A stretch of 27,522 bases of DNA from Rhodospira sp. (lineage in GTDB: Bacteria; Pseudomonadota; Alphaproteobacteria; Rhodospirillales; Rhodospirillaceae): NCBI GenBank assembly GCA_028277295.1, contig JANQGN010000452.1, positions 1 to 27,522 on the forward strand, given 5' to 3'. Both the position numbers and the translations under genes were made by a program. The notes beneath the pieces were generated by a model, which saw nothing but the letters and a program-made list of their open reading frames with translations, did not search any database and was not told the DNA's origin. Position 1 is the first letter of the stretch. The number at the start of each line of letters is the position of its first letter. Below are positions 15,166-23,836 of this stretch, one piece after another.

Positions 15166-16446
15166 ATGCTGGTCGTCGCCATCGTCTTCTTCGCGTTGCT
15201 GATCCTGGGCATGCCGGTCGGGTTCGTGCTGGGTGTCGCTGGCCTGGTCGGCATCGTGGACATGGGCGGCGGCCGGTTCCTGCAGATGGTCCCCGACCGC
15301 ATGTTCGCGGGCCTGGACCTTTTCCCGTTCCTGGCCATGCCGTTCTTCATCTTCGCCGGCGAGATCATGAACCGCAGCGGCATCACGCTCAGCCTGGTGC
15401 GGTTCGCGGACGTGCTGGTGGGCTGGATGCGCGGCGGCATGGCGCATTCCAACATGGTCGCCTCCGTCATGTTCGCCGGCATCACCGGGGCCGCCACGGC
15501 GGACGCGGCGGCCTTTGGTAACACGCTGGTCCCGGCGATGGTCAAGCAGGGCTACCCTCGGCCCTTCGCCTGCGCGGTCACGGCGGCCGGATCGATCATC
15601 GGCCCAACCATTCCGCCGTCCACCCTGGCGGTCATCTACGGTTCGCTCATGGGCGTGTCCATCGCCGGGCTCTTCGCCGCCGGCATCCTGCCGGGCCTGC
15701 TGATCTGCCTGGTCTGCATGTGCGTGATCGCGGCCCTGGGGCGGCGCCTGAACCTGCCCAAGAGCGATACGCGGCCGTCCCTGTGGGCGATCCTGAGGGC
15801 TTTTCGGGGCAGCCTCCTGGCGCTGATCCTGCCGGTGTTCATTCTCGGGTCGATCCTGGGCGGCATCGCCACGCCGACCGAGGCCGCCTCCATCGCCGTG
15901 GCCTATGCCCTGTTCATCGGCGGTGTCGTGTACCGTGCCCTGACCTGGACCGACCTGTATCAGATGATGTTGCGCACCGTGCGTATCACGGGGGTGATCT
16001 TCCTCATCATCGCGTCGGCGTCGATCCTGGGCTGGTGGATGACCTTCAATCAGATCCCGCAGACCATCGCCCAAGCGTTCCTGTCCGTCTCCGACAACCC
16101 GCAGGCCATCATCGCCATGATCCTGGCGCTGTTGCTGCTGATCGGCCTGTTCATGGACATCAACGCGACGCTCATCATCCTGGCCCCGGTGCTGGCGCCG
16201 CTGACGCTGCAGATCGGCATGGACCCGGTCCACGCCGGCATCATGATCATCCTCGCCCTCAACATCTCGCTGATGACACCGCCCGTCGGCGCCTGCCTGT
16301 TCGTGCTGGCGTCGGTCACCAAGGAATCTATCGAGAACATCACCCGATCCCTGTGGCCGTTCCTGCTGGCCGAGGCGGCGATCCTGCTTGTCGTCGCCTT
16401 CTGGCCGGGGTTGTCCCTGTTCGTGCCCCGGCTGCTTGGCCTCTGA
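15166..16446 (+). CDS. TRAP transporter large permease (DctM family)
   Basis: A 426-residue, very hydrophobic protein with about 12 membrane segments. Family marks include LLILGMPVGFVLGVAGLVGI, FPFLAMPFFIFAGEIMNRSG, GAATADAAAFGNTLVPAM, GSIIGPTIPPSTLAVIYG, ATPTEAASIAVAYALFIG and the C-terminal LNISLMTPPVGACLFVL. The length is standard. GGGAG precedes the ATG at 15166. Forms the transport channel with the small permease. Confidence 0.97.
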   Translation: MLVVAIVFFALLILGMPVGFVLGVAGLVGIVDMGGGRFLQMVPDRMFAGLDLFPFLAMPFFIFAGEIMNRSGITLSLVRFADVLVGWMRGGMAHSNMVASVMFAGITGAATADAAAFGNTLVPAMVKQGYPRPFACAVTAAGSIIGPTIPPSTLAVIYGSLMGVSIAGLFAAGILPGLLICLVCMCVIAALGRRLNLPKSDTRPSLWAILRAFRGSLLALILPVFILGSILGGIATPTEAASIAVAYALFIGGVVYRALTWTDLYQMMLRTVRITGVIFLIIASASILGWWMTFNQIPQTIAQAFLSVSDNPQAIIAMILALLLLIGLFMDINATLIILAPVLAPLTLQIGMDPVHAGIMIILALNISLMTPPVGACLFVLASVTKESIENITRSLWPFLLAEAAILLVVAFWPGLSLFVPRLLGL

Positions 16447-16497
16447 CCCCTCGACCACCGTGCTTCCTCAAGACCGTTCCATGGAGACTGACCGACG

Positions 16498-17562
16498 ATG
16501 AAACGGACCGCTTCCCTCAAGACCCTCACCGCCGCCGGCGTTCTTGCCACCGTGGCCGCCGCCGGCCCGGCCTGGGCCGCCGACGTCACCCTTCGGCTGG
16601 CGCACCTGAACCCCGCCGATCCGTTCGAGAGCCACTCCGGCGCCATGGCCGCGGTGTTCGAGTCTCTGGTCGAGACCGCCTCGGGTGGCGAGATCGCGGT
16701 CGAGGTCTATCCCAACGGCCAGCTTGGCAAGGACAACGAGGTCATCCAGCAGGTGCGCGATGGCATCGTCGAGGCCACCATCTCTTCGGCCGGCGGTGTC
16801 GCGCAGCACTACCCGCTGGTGGGTGTGTTCGACATTCCGTTCGCGTTCCCGAACATCGCCGTGTCCGACCGGGTGATGGACCTGTCCAGCGGCTTCGGTC
16901 AGCGGTTCGCCACCGGCCTGGAGGAAACCACGGGCACCAAGGTCCTGGGCCTGCTGGACAGCGGTGGCTTCTTCGCCTTCACCAACTCCAGGCGCCCGAT
17001 CGAGCGTGTCGAGGACATGGAGGGCCTGCGGATCCGGACCATGACCCTGCCGACCCACCAGGCGATGGTCGACTCCCTGGGCGCACAGGCCACCCCGCTG
17101 CCCTGGGCCGAGGTCTACACCGCCCTTCAGACCGGTGTCGCCGACGGCCAGATGAACCCGGTCCCCATCATCGCCTTCGCCAAGTTCGACGAGGTGCAGC
17201 AGTATCTGTCGATCACCAACCATGTCATCACGCCCTACATCTGGATGATGAACGGCGCGTTCTATGAGGGGCTGAGCGACGAACACCAGGACATCGTCGA
17301 CTGGGCCGCGGACGTCGCGGTGGCGGCGGGACGCGGCGTTTCCCGCGTCATCGAGGCGTCCGATCGCGGTTTGCCCAAGCTGGCCGCCAACATGGAGGTC
17401 AATGCGGTCTCGCCCGAGGAGCAGGTCAAGTTCGCCGCCGCCGCCCAGCCGGCCGTGCGCGCCCTGATCGAGGAGCAGTATGGCGAGGCCGGCGTTGCCA
17501 TGCTGGAGGCCATGCTGGCCGAGATCGAAACCGCGAGGACCGAACTCGGCCTGGCGGACTGA
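16498..17562 (+). CDS. TRAP transporter substrate-binding protein (DctP family)
   Basis: A 354-residue periplasmic protein with a Sec signal peptide cut after AWA at about 27. Mature family segments are VTLRLAHLNPADPFESHSGAM, GGEIAVEVYPNGQLGKDNEV, the ligand-binding arginine segment GLRIRTMTLPTHQAMVDSLGA, and LPWAEVYTALQTGVADGQMNP. GGAGA precedes the ATG. The ligand cannot be read from sequence. Because the next three genes process a diamino acid and N-carbamoyl bonds, a ureido or diamino acid is a reasonable guess. Confidence 0.95.
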   Translation: MKRTASLKTLTAAGVLATVAAAGPAWAADVTLRLAHLNPADPFESHSGAMAAVFESLVETASGGEIAVEVYPNGQLGKDNEVIQQVRDGIVEATISSAGGVAQHYPLVGVFDIPFAFPNIAVSDRVMDLSSGFGQRFATGLEETTGTKVLGLLDSGGFFAFTNSRRPIERVEDMEGLRIRTMTLPTHQAMVDSLGAQATPLPWAEVYTALQTGVADGQMNPVPIIAFAKFDEVQQYLSITNHVITPYIWMMNGAFYEGLSDEHQDIVDWAADVAVAAGRGVSRVIEASDRGLPKLAANMEVNAVSPEEQVKFAAAAQPAVRALIEEQYGEAGVAMLEAMLAEIETARTELGLAD

Positions 17563-17639
17563 TGTCCCGACGCGCCGGGGCGGCCGCCGGTGACGGTGGC
17601 CGTTCCGGTTCGTGTTGTATGGCTGTTCGGTGTTCCCAC

Positions 17640-18893
17640 ATGAAAGCTCCCCTTGTGTCCGCAGACCTGTCTCCCCTTCTGGCCACGCATGCCGTCGAGC
17701 ATGTCGCCAACCCCCGCGTCGCCCGGGGACGTCCCATCGGCCCCCGCGAATGCGCCGTGCTGAGCCCGGAGGGGCTGGCCGCCGCCCGCGCGGAAATCGA
17801 GTCCTGGCCTGCATACGCCGAGACCCCGCTGCGCCGCCTGGACGGGCTGGCCGGCGCCGCCGGCCTGGGGGCGGTGTTCGTCAAGGACGAGGCATCCCGC
17901 TTCGGCCTGGGCAGCTTCAAGGCACTGGGCGGCGCCTACGCCGTGCTTCAGGTGCTGCGCCGGCATCTGGCCGGGCAAGGCATCCCCGCGCCCGTGACGG
18001 CCGCCGACCTGATCGCCGGCCGCTGGCGGGCGCAGGTGGCCGGCCTGACCGTCTGCTGCGCCACCGATGGCAACCACGGACGCTCGGTCGCCTGGGGCGC
18101 GGACCGCCACGGCTGCCGCTGTGTGATCTATGTTCACGCGACCGTCAGCCAGGCCCGGTGCGACGCCATCGCCCACTATGGGGCCGAGGTCCGGCGCGTG
18201 CCCGGCACCTACGACGACTCGGTGCGCAAGGCGGCCGAGGACGCCGCCGCCCATGGCTGGGTGGTGGTCTCCGACACCTCGTACCCCGGCTACATGGAGA
18301 TCCCCCGCGACGTCATGCAGGGCTACACGGTCATGGTGGACGAGGTGGTTCACCAGATTGACGCCCCGCCGACGCACGTGTTCATCCAGGGCGGCGTCGG
18401 CGGACTGGCCGCCGCGGTGGTGGCCCAGACGTGGGAAGCCTGGGGCGCCGACCGGCCGCGCGTGGTCGCGGTGGAGCCGGACCGGGCCGCCTGCATCGTC
18501 GAGAGTCTGCGCGCCGGCCATCCGGTGGCGGTACACGGCGACCTCGACACCCTGATGGCCGGGCTGGCCTGCGGCGAGGTCTCGCTCCTGGCCTGGGAGG
18601 TGCTGGACGCCGGCCTTCATGACGGTCTGACCGTGCCGGACGCGGCCGCGGTCGAGGTCATGCGGCTGCTCGCCTCCGGCCGGTATGACCCGCCGCTGGT
18701 GGCGGGCGAGAGCGCGACCGCCGGCCTGGCCGGCTGTCTGCTGGCGATGGCCGACCCGGCCCTGAAGGCCGCCCTTGGCCTGGACGCGGACAGCCGCGTG
18801 CTGGTGTTCTCCACCGAGGGCGCGACCGACCCCGCGCTCTATGCCGAGTTGGTTGGCCGTCCCGCGGAAACCATCGAGGAGACGGCGTCATGA
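17640..18893 (+). CDS. dpaL: Diaminopropionate ammonia-lyase
   Basis: A 417-residue fold-type II PLP enzyme that converts 2,3-diaminopropionate to pyruvate and two ammonia. The PLP lysine is K94 in GLGSFKALGGAYA, the second catalytic acid is D143 in ATDGNHGRSVAWGA, which matches the D120 region of the E. coli enzyme, and the phosphate loop is QGGVGGLAAAV. WVVVSDTSYPGYMEIPRDVMQGY is characteristic of this family rather than threonine dehydratase. The ATG at 17640 lacks a good ribosome site; an in-frame ATG at 17562 overlapping the dctP stop (TGATG) would add 26 residues and is the alternative. The stop overlaps the next gene by ATGA. Confidence 0.93.
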   Translation: MKAPLVSADLSPLLATHAVEHVANPRVARGRPIGPRECAVLSPEGLAAARAEIESWPAYAETPLRRLDGLAGAAGLGAVFVKDEASRFGLGSFKALGGAYAVLQVLRRHLAGQGIPAPVTAADLIAGRWRAQVAGLTVCCATDGNHGRSVAWGADRHGCRCVIYVHATVSQARCDAIAHYGAEVRRVPGTYDDSVRKAAEDAAAHGWVVVSDTSYPGYMEIPRDVMQGYTVMVDEVVHQIDAPPTHVFIQGGVGGLAAAVVAQTWEAWGADRPRVVAVEPDRAACIVESLRAGHPVAVHGDLDTLMAGLACGEVSLLAWEVLDAGLHDGLTVPDAAAVEVMRLLASGRYDPPLVAGESATAGLAGCLLAMADPALKAALGLDADSRVLVFSTEGATDPALYAELVGRPAETIEETAS

Positions 18894-20137
18894 CGGCCGA
18901 GGTCCGGCTGAACGGGTCCCGCCTGCGCGCCCGCCTGGACGCCCTGGGGCGGGTGGGTGCCCTGGAGGGCGGCGGCGTGTGCCGCCTCGCCCTGACGCCC
19001 GAGGACAAGGCGGGGCGCGACCTGGTGGCGGGCTGGATGCGCGAGCTTGGCCTGCATGTCTCCATCGACGCCATCGGCAACATCATCGGCGTGCGGTCGG
19101 GACTGGAGGACGGTCCGCCCGTGATGACCGGCTCGCATATCGACACCGTGCGCACCGGCGGCCTTTACGACGGCACCCTGGGCGTTCTCGCCGGGCTGGA
19201 GGTGGTCGCCGCGCTCAATGACGCCGGTGTGACCACCCGGCGGCCGCTGGCCGTGGGCGTGTTCACCAACGAGGAGGGCGCCCGCTTCGCGCCGGATATG
19301 ATGGGCAGCCTCGTCTACGTGGGGGGGCTGGCGCTGGCCGAGGCGCTGGCGACCGAGGGCATCGACGGCCAGACCGTCGGCGACGCCCTTGCCGCCATCG
19401 GCTACGCCGGGCCGGCGCCGGTGGCGGTCCCCGCCGTCCATGCCTTTGTGGAGTTGCATATCGAGCAGGGGCCGGTGCTGGAAGAACAGGCCATTGCCAT
19501 CGGCGCGGTCGAGGGCGTGCAGGGGATCTCGTGGACCGAGGTGACGGTCGAAGGCACCTCCAACCATGCCGGCACCACACCCATGCGCCTGCGCCGCGAC
19601 GCCGGCTACGTCGCCACGGCGACGGCGGCCTTTGTGCGCGATCTCGCCCGTCGCATGGGCGGCGATCAGGTCGCCACGGTCGGATCGCTGGCCCTGACCC
19701 CCAACCTCATCAACGTGGTCCCCGGCCGGGCACGGTTCACCCTCGATCTGCGCAACACCGATGAGGGCCTGCTTCAGGAGGCCGAGCGGGCCGCCTTCGC
19801 CGAAATCGACCGGCTGGCCGCCGCCGAAGGCTGCTCGGTCACCCGCCGCTCCCTGGCGCGGTTCGAGCCGGTGGCCTTCGATCCCGCCATGGTGGATCGT
19901 GTGGAGGCGGCGGCGCGGGCCCGCGGCCTGTCCGTGCGCCGGATGCCGTCGGGTGCCGGCCACGACGCCCAGATGATGGCCCGGGTCTGCCCGACCGGGA
20001 TGATCTTCGTACCCTCCGCCGGGGGCGTCAGCCACAACGTCACCGAACACACGGACGACGTCCACCTGAAGGCCGGGGCGGCGGTGCTGCTCGACCTGCT
20101 GGTTGACCTCGCCGTGCCCGTCGCGCAGGACCGCCCA
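18890..20137 (+). CDS. M20-family Zn-dependent amidohydrolase (N-carbamoyl-L-amino-acid / allantoate type)
   Basis: The gene in fact reads to the TGA at 20138-20140 and encodes 416 residues; the coordinates here stop before that codon. The protein is a binuclear-zinc amidohydrolase of the AllC/HyuC branch. Metal ligands are visible: H83 in GSHIDT, D94 in YDGTLG, the E128-E129 pair in TNEEGARF, H190 in ELHIEQG, and H382 in GGVSHN. SNHAGTTPM and SGAGHDAQ are also typical. Substrate choices in this branch are allantoate, N-carbamoyl-L-amino acids and beta-ureidopropionate; sequence alone does not decide. The 4-bp overlaps with dpaL and the D-carbamoylase argue for an N-carbamoyl amino acid. Allantoate would instead link it to AllE/AllA across the divergent promoter. 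Confidence 0.88.
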
Positions 20138-21102
20138 TGATCGCTTCCGCTCCCACCCCGGACATGCGCCGCCCGCTGACCGTGGCCGCGGCACAGTTGG
20201 GACCCGTCGCCCTGGCCGACAGCCGCGCGGCGACGGTGGCCCGCCTGGTCGCCCTGCTGCGGGAGGCCGCCGGACGCGGGGCCCGCCTGGTGGTGTTTCC
20301 GGAACTGGCCCTGACCACGTTCTTTCCGCGCTGGTTCATGGAGGACCCCGCCGACCTTGATGCCTTTTTCGAGACCGAGATGCCCGGCCCCGAGACTCGC
20401 CCCCTGTTCGACGCGGCGTCCGACCTGGGTGTGGGCTTCTACCTGGGGTATGCGGAACTGGCGACCGCCGCGGACGGCACACGGCACCGCTTCAACACCG
20501 CGATCCTGGTGGATCCGTCGGGCCGGCTGGTCGGCACCTACCGCAAGATCCACCTGCCGGGACATGTCGAGCATGAGCCCTGGCGGGCGTTCCAGCACCT
20601 GGAGAAGCGCTACTTCGAACCCGGCAACCTGGGCTTCGGCGCCTGGCGGGCCTTCGGCGGTGTGATGGGCATGGCCCTGTGCAACGACCGGCGCTGGCCG
20701 GAAACGTTCCGCGTGCTGGGGCTGAAGGGGGTGGAGATGGCCTTGCTCGGCTACAACACGCCGATCCACTATCCACCTGTTCCGGAACACGATCATCTTC
20801 AAGGATTTCACAATCATTTGTGCATGCAGGCGGGCGCCTATCAGAACGGCATGTGGGTGGTCGCCACCGCCAAGGCCGGCCGCGAGGAGGGCTGCGACCT
20901 GCTGGGGCAGAGCTGCATCATTGCGCCCACGGGGGAGATCGTCGCCATGGCCTCGACCGTCGCGGACGAGGTCATCACCGCCACCTGCGACCTGGAGCGG
21001 ACGCGCGAGATCAAGGACCACATCTTCAGGTTCGAGCTGCATCGCCAGATCGCGGAATACGGCCCGATCACGGCCCAGCGCGGCGCCATCCCCCCTGACT
21101 GA
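20137..21102 (+). CDS. N-carbamoyl-D-amino-acid hydrolase (D-carbamoylase)
   Basis: A 321-residue nitrilase-superfamily enzyme that removes the carbamoyl group from N-carbamoyl-D-amino acids, releasing ammonia and carbon dioxide. The catalytic triad is E56 (VVFPELALTTFFPRW), K137 (YRKIHLPGH) and C182 (ALCNDRRWPET). The text follows the Agrobacterium D-carbamoylase closely, including EMPGPETRPLF, FQHLEKRYFEPGNLGF, GYNTPIHYPPVPEHDHL and MQAGAYQNG. It starts within the M20 stop (ATGA). Presence of both a D- and a probable L-type carbamoyl hydrolase with dpaL suggests breakdown of a ureido amino acid irrespective of stereochemistry. Confidence 0.94.
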   Translation: MIASAPTPDMRRPLTVAAAQLGPVALADSRAATVARLVALLREAAGRGARLVVFPELALTTFFPRWFMEDPADLDAFFETEMPGPETRPLFDAASDLGVGFYLGYAELATAADGTRHRFNTAILVDPSGRLVGTYRKIHLPGHVEHEPWRAFQHLEKRYFEPGNLGFGAWRAFGGVMGMALCNDRRWPETFRVLGLKGVEMALLGYNTPIHYPPVPEHDHLQGFHNHLCMQAGAYQNGMWVVATAKAGREEGCDLLGQSCIIAPTGEIVAMASTVADEVITATCDLERTREIKDHIFRFELHRQIAEYGPITAQRGAIPPD

Positions 21103-21160
21103 CGGCATGTCCGATGGGCGGGGGCACGCTGCCGGGCCACCGGGCGGCGACGGGTCGGCA

Positions 21161-21940
21161 TCAGACCGTCAGGCGGCGCCGCACCTCGGCCTCGCGCGCG
21201 GGGTCCTTCAGGTCCGCGCCCGTGCCCTGTGCCACGATCTCACCCCGATCCATGACGTAGTACGTGTCGGCCAGGTCACGGGCGAAATCGAAGTACTGCT
21301 CCACAAGGACGATGGCGATGTCACCGCGTTCGCGCACCGTCGCGACCGCGTGCCTGATCTCCTCGACCTCTTCGGCGGTCGGGCCCGAGGCCGGTCCCTT
21401 GCCGCGCAGGCGATCGATGGCGCGCCCAATATCCTTGATGATGGACGGCTGGATTCCCTCGGTCGGTTCATCCAGCAGCAGCAGGCGCGGCCGGGTCACC
21501 AGGGCTCGCCCAATCGCCAGCTGCTGCTGCTGACCGCCGGACAGATCGCCGCCGCGCCGCCCCAGCATCTGGCGCAGGACGGGGAACATCTCGAAGATCT
21601 CCTCGGGGATGGTCCGGTCCTTGCGCGGCAAGGGCGCGTAGCCGATCTCCAGGTTCTCGCGGACCGTCAGGAGCGGAAAGATCTCGCGCCCCTGCGGCAC
21701 CGAGGCCAGTCCCTTGCGGGCGCGGCTCTCCGGACGCAGGGCGTGGATCGGCGCGCCGTCCAGCCGGATCTCGCCCGCCGCGATCGGATGCCGCCCGCAG
21801 ATGGCGCGCATCAGCGAGGTCTTGCCGACTCCGTTGCGCCCCAGGATGCAGGTCACCGCGCCCGGCCGGGCCTCGATGGAGACGGTCTTGAGCGCGATCG
21901 CGGCACCGTAGTAAAGGTCAATGTCTTGGACAGTGAGCAT
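21161..21940 (-). CDS. urtE: Urea ABC transporter ATPase UrtE
   Basis: A 259-residue LivF-like ATPase. Walker A GRNGVGKT is at 34-41, then GLASVPQGREIFPLLTVRENL, the glutamine-rich signature GGDLSGGQQQQLAIGRAL and Walker B LLLLDEPTEGIQPSIIKDIG, all typical of UrtE. It is longer than the usual about 230 residues because of an extra charged segment of about 25 residues (about 182-206) between GRAIDRLRGKG and DIAIVLVEQYFDF. Last gene of the urt operon, 5 bp after urtD, convergent with the D-carbamoylase gene; the 58 bp between them show no terminator I can support. Confidence 0.96.
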   Translation of the reverse strand: MLTVQDIDLYYGAAIALKTVSIEARPGAVTCILGRNGVGKTSLMRAICGRHPIAAGEIRLDGAPIHALRPESRARKGLASVPQGREIFPLLTVRENLEIGYAPLPRKDRTIPEEIFEMFPVLRQMLGRRGGDLSGGQQQQLAIGRALVTRPRLLLLDEPTEGIQPSIIKDIGRAIDRLRGKGPASGPTAEEVEEIRHAVATVRERGDIAIVLVEQYFDFARDLADTYYVMDRGEIVAQGTGADLKDPAREAEVRRRLTV

Positions 21941-21945
21941 GGCCG

Positions 21946-22710
21946 CTATCGCCCCAGATACACATCGATGACTTCAGGCACGGCACTGACATGGGCCAGC
22001 GACCCGTCGGCCAGCACCGTGCCCTGGTGCAGCACGGTGACGCGGCAATCCAGCGCCTGCACGAACGCCATATCGTGCTCGACAACGACCACCGCGTGGT
22101 CTCCCGCGATGTCCCGCAGCAACTGGGCCGTGCGCATCGTCTCGTCGTCCGTCATGCCGGCCGCCGGTTCATCGACAAGCAGCAGCTTGGGGTCCTGGGC
22201 CAGCAGCATGCCGATTTCGAGCCACTGCTTCTGGCCGTGCGACAGCCCGCCGGCCAGTGTGTGGCGACGGTCCTCCAGCCGGACGAGGGCGAGCAGGTCG
22301 TCGATCCGGGTGGCCTGCGCGGCCGACAGGGTGGCGAACAGTGTCGCGAAGACCCCGCGATCCGCGTTCAGCGCCAGCAGTAGGTTGTCCTCGACCGAGT
22401 GGGTCTCGAACACGGTGGGCTTCTGGAACTTCCGGCCGATTCCCAGGCGCGCGCTCCCGGCCTCGTCGATCCGGGCCAGGTCGACCCGCCCGTCCCACAA
22501 CACGGTGCCCTCGTCGGGTTTGGTCTTCCCGGTGACGATGTCCATCATCGTGGTCTTGCCGGCGCCGTTCGGGCCGATGACCGCGTGGAGTTCGCCAGGC
22601 TCGACAATGAACGACAGCCCGTTGATGGCGCGGAACCCGTCGAAGCTCTTCGAAACACCGTCGAGGTACAGCAGCGCGGAGGTCGCGCGGAGTGCCGGAC
22701 CAGGTGGCAT
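21946..22710 (-). CDS. urtD: Urea ABC transporter ATPase UrtD
   Basis: A 254-residue LivG-like ATPase. Walker A GPNGAGKT is at 46-53, followed by the UrtD-type MMDIVTGKTKPDEGTVLWDG and GIGRKFQKPTVFETHSVEDNL. The signature is the divergent LSHGQKQWLEIGMLL, as in other UrtD proteins, and Walker B is KLLLVDEPAAGMTDDET. The ATG at 22710 has a near-perfect AAGGAGG site. It works with UrtE as the nucleotide-binding pair of the importer. Confidence 0.97.
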   Translation of the reverse strand: MPPGPALRATSALLYLDGVSKSFDGFRAINGLSFIVEPGELHAVIGPNGAGKTTMMDIVTGKTKPDEGTVLWDGRVDLARIDEAGSARLGIGRKFQKPTVFETHSVEDNLLLALNADRGVFATLFATLSAAQATRIDDLLALVRLEDRRHTLAGGLSHGQKQWLEIGMLLAQDPKLLLVDEPAAGMTDDETMRTAQLLRDIAGDHAVVVVEHDMAFVQALDCRVTVLHQGTVLADGSLAHVSAVPEVIDVYLGR

Positions 22711-22713
22711 GAC

Positions 22714-23835
22714 CTAGGCCTCCTTCCGTCGCGGCGCGAGACCGGCCGGCGCGCCCGGCCGCGCCGGTCCCCCGCGTTCGAGAACGCCAAGGATCCCGCG
22801 CGGCATGAACAGGGTCACCGCCACGAACAGCCCGCCCAGGACGAACAGCCAGAAATCCGGGAACCAGCCGGTCAGCAGGGTGTTCGCCGCGCCCACGACG
22901 ATGGCGCCGAGGGCCGCGCCGACCAGCGTGCCGCGCCCGCCCAACGCCACCATGATGACGATCTCGATGGAGTTGGCCGGCGAGAATTCGCTGGGATTGA
23001 TGATGCCCACCTGCGGCGTGTAGAGAGCGCCCGCCAGCCCGGCCAGCATGGCCGAAACGGTGAAGACGAACAGCTTGTAGCTCTCCACCCGGTAGCCCAG
23101 GAAGCGGGTCCGGCTCTCGGCGTCGCGCACGGCGACCAGCACCTTGCCCGCCTTGGACGTCACGATGACCCGGCACAGAATGAACCCAAGGGCCAGGGCC
23201 AGGCCCGACAGCACGAACAGCCCGGCCCGCGTGGCATCGGACTGCAGGTCGAAGCCCAGCACATCCTTGAAGTCGGTCAGGCCATTGTTGCCGCCGAAGC
23301 CCATTTCGTTGCGGAAGAACGCCAGCATCAGGGCATAGGTCAGGGCCTGCGTCATGATGGACAGATAAACCCCTGTCACGCGGGAGCGAAACGCCAGCCA
23401 GCCGAAGACGAAGGCGAGCACGCCCGGGACGACCATGGTCATGGCCAGCGCGAACCAGACCATGTCGAAGCCGTGCCAGAACCAGGGCAGGCGGTCCCAG
23501 TTCAGGAACACCATGAAGTCGGGCAGCACCGGGTCGCCGTACACGCCGCGCGGCCCGATCTCCCGCATGAGATGCATTCCCATGGCGTACCCGCCCAGCG
23601 CGAAGAAGGCGCCATGCCCCAGGCTCAGAATCCCGCAGTACCCCCAGACCAAGTCCAGCGCGACCGCCAGCAGCGCATAACACAGGTACTTGCCGAACAG
23701 CGACACCGCGAAACTGGGCAGGTGCGCCCAGGAGCCGGGCGCGGTGGCCAGGTTGGCCAGGGGCACCGCCACCACGACAATGAACAGCAGGCCCAGGAAG
23801 ACCAAGGACCGGCGGTCGAACGCGCGCGGACTCAT
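22714..23835 (-). CDS. urtC: Urea ABC transporter permease UrtC
   Basis: A 373-residue LivM-like permease with about ten membrane segments. Conserved stretches are DLVWGYCGILSLGHGAFFALGGYAMGMHLM, SRVTGVYLSIMTQALTYALMLAFFRNEMGFGGNNGLTDFK, VAVRDAESRTRFLGY (the ATPase contact loop) and VALGGRGTLVGAALGAIVVG. These are diagnostic of UrtC. It starts one base after the urtB stop (TGAGATG), so translation is probably coupled, and ends 3 bp before urtD. Confidence 0.97.
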   Translation of the reverse strand: MSPRAFDRRSLVFLGLLFIVVVAVPLANLATAPGSWAHLPSFAVSLFGKYLCYALLAVALDLVWGYCGILSLGHGAFFALGGYAMGMHLMREIGPRGVYGDPVLPDFMVFLNWDRLPWFWHGFDMVWFALAMTMVVPGVLAFVFGWLAFRSRVTGVYLSIMTQALTYALMLAFFRNEMGFGGNNGLTDFKDVLGFDLQSDATRAGLFVLSGLALALGFILCRVIVTSKAGKVLVAVRDAESRTRFLGYRVESYKLFVFTVSAMLAGLAGALYTPQVGIINPSEFSPANSIEIVIMVALGGRGTLVGAALGAIVVGAANTLLTGWFPDFWLFVLGGLFVAVTLFMPRGILGVLERGGPARPGAPAGLAPRRKEA

Positions 23836-23836
23836 C

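Noticed and set aside
14956..16458. A 500-codon minus-strand frame opposite the TRAP large permease
   Set aside because: Its translation is a run of charged and glutamine-rich residues, the mirror of a hydrophobic membrane protein. The plus strand is clearly DctM.
21103..21160. Bidirectional terminator between the convergent D-carbamoylase and urtE genes
   Set aside because: The 58-bp gap is GC-rich but I found no convincing stem with a flanking T-tract.
20921..22717. A 598-codon plus-strand frame crossing the end of the D-carbamoylase gene, urtE and urtD
   Set aside because: It is antisense to two well-formed ATPases and spans a gene boundary, so it is not a real gene.
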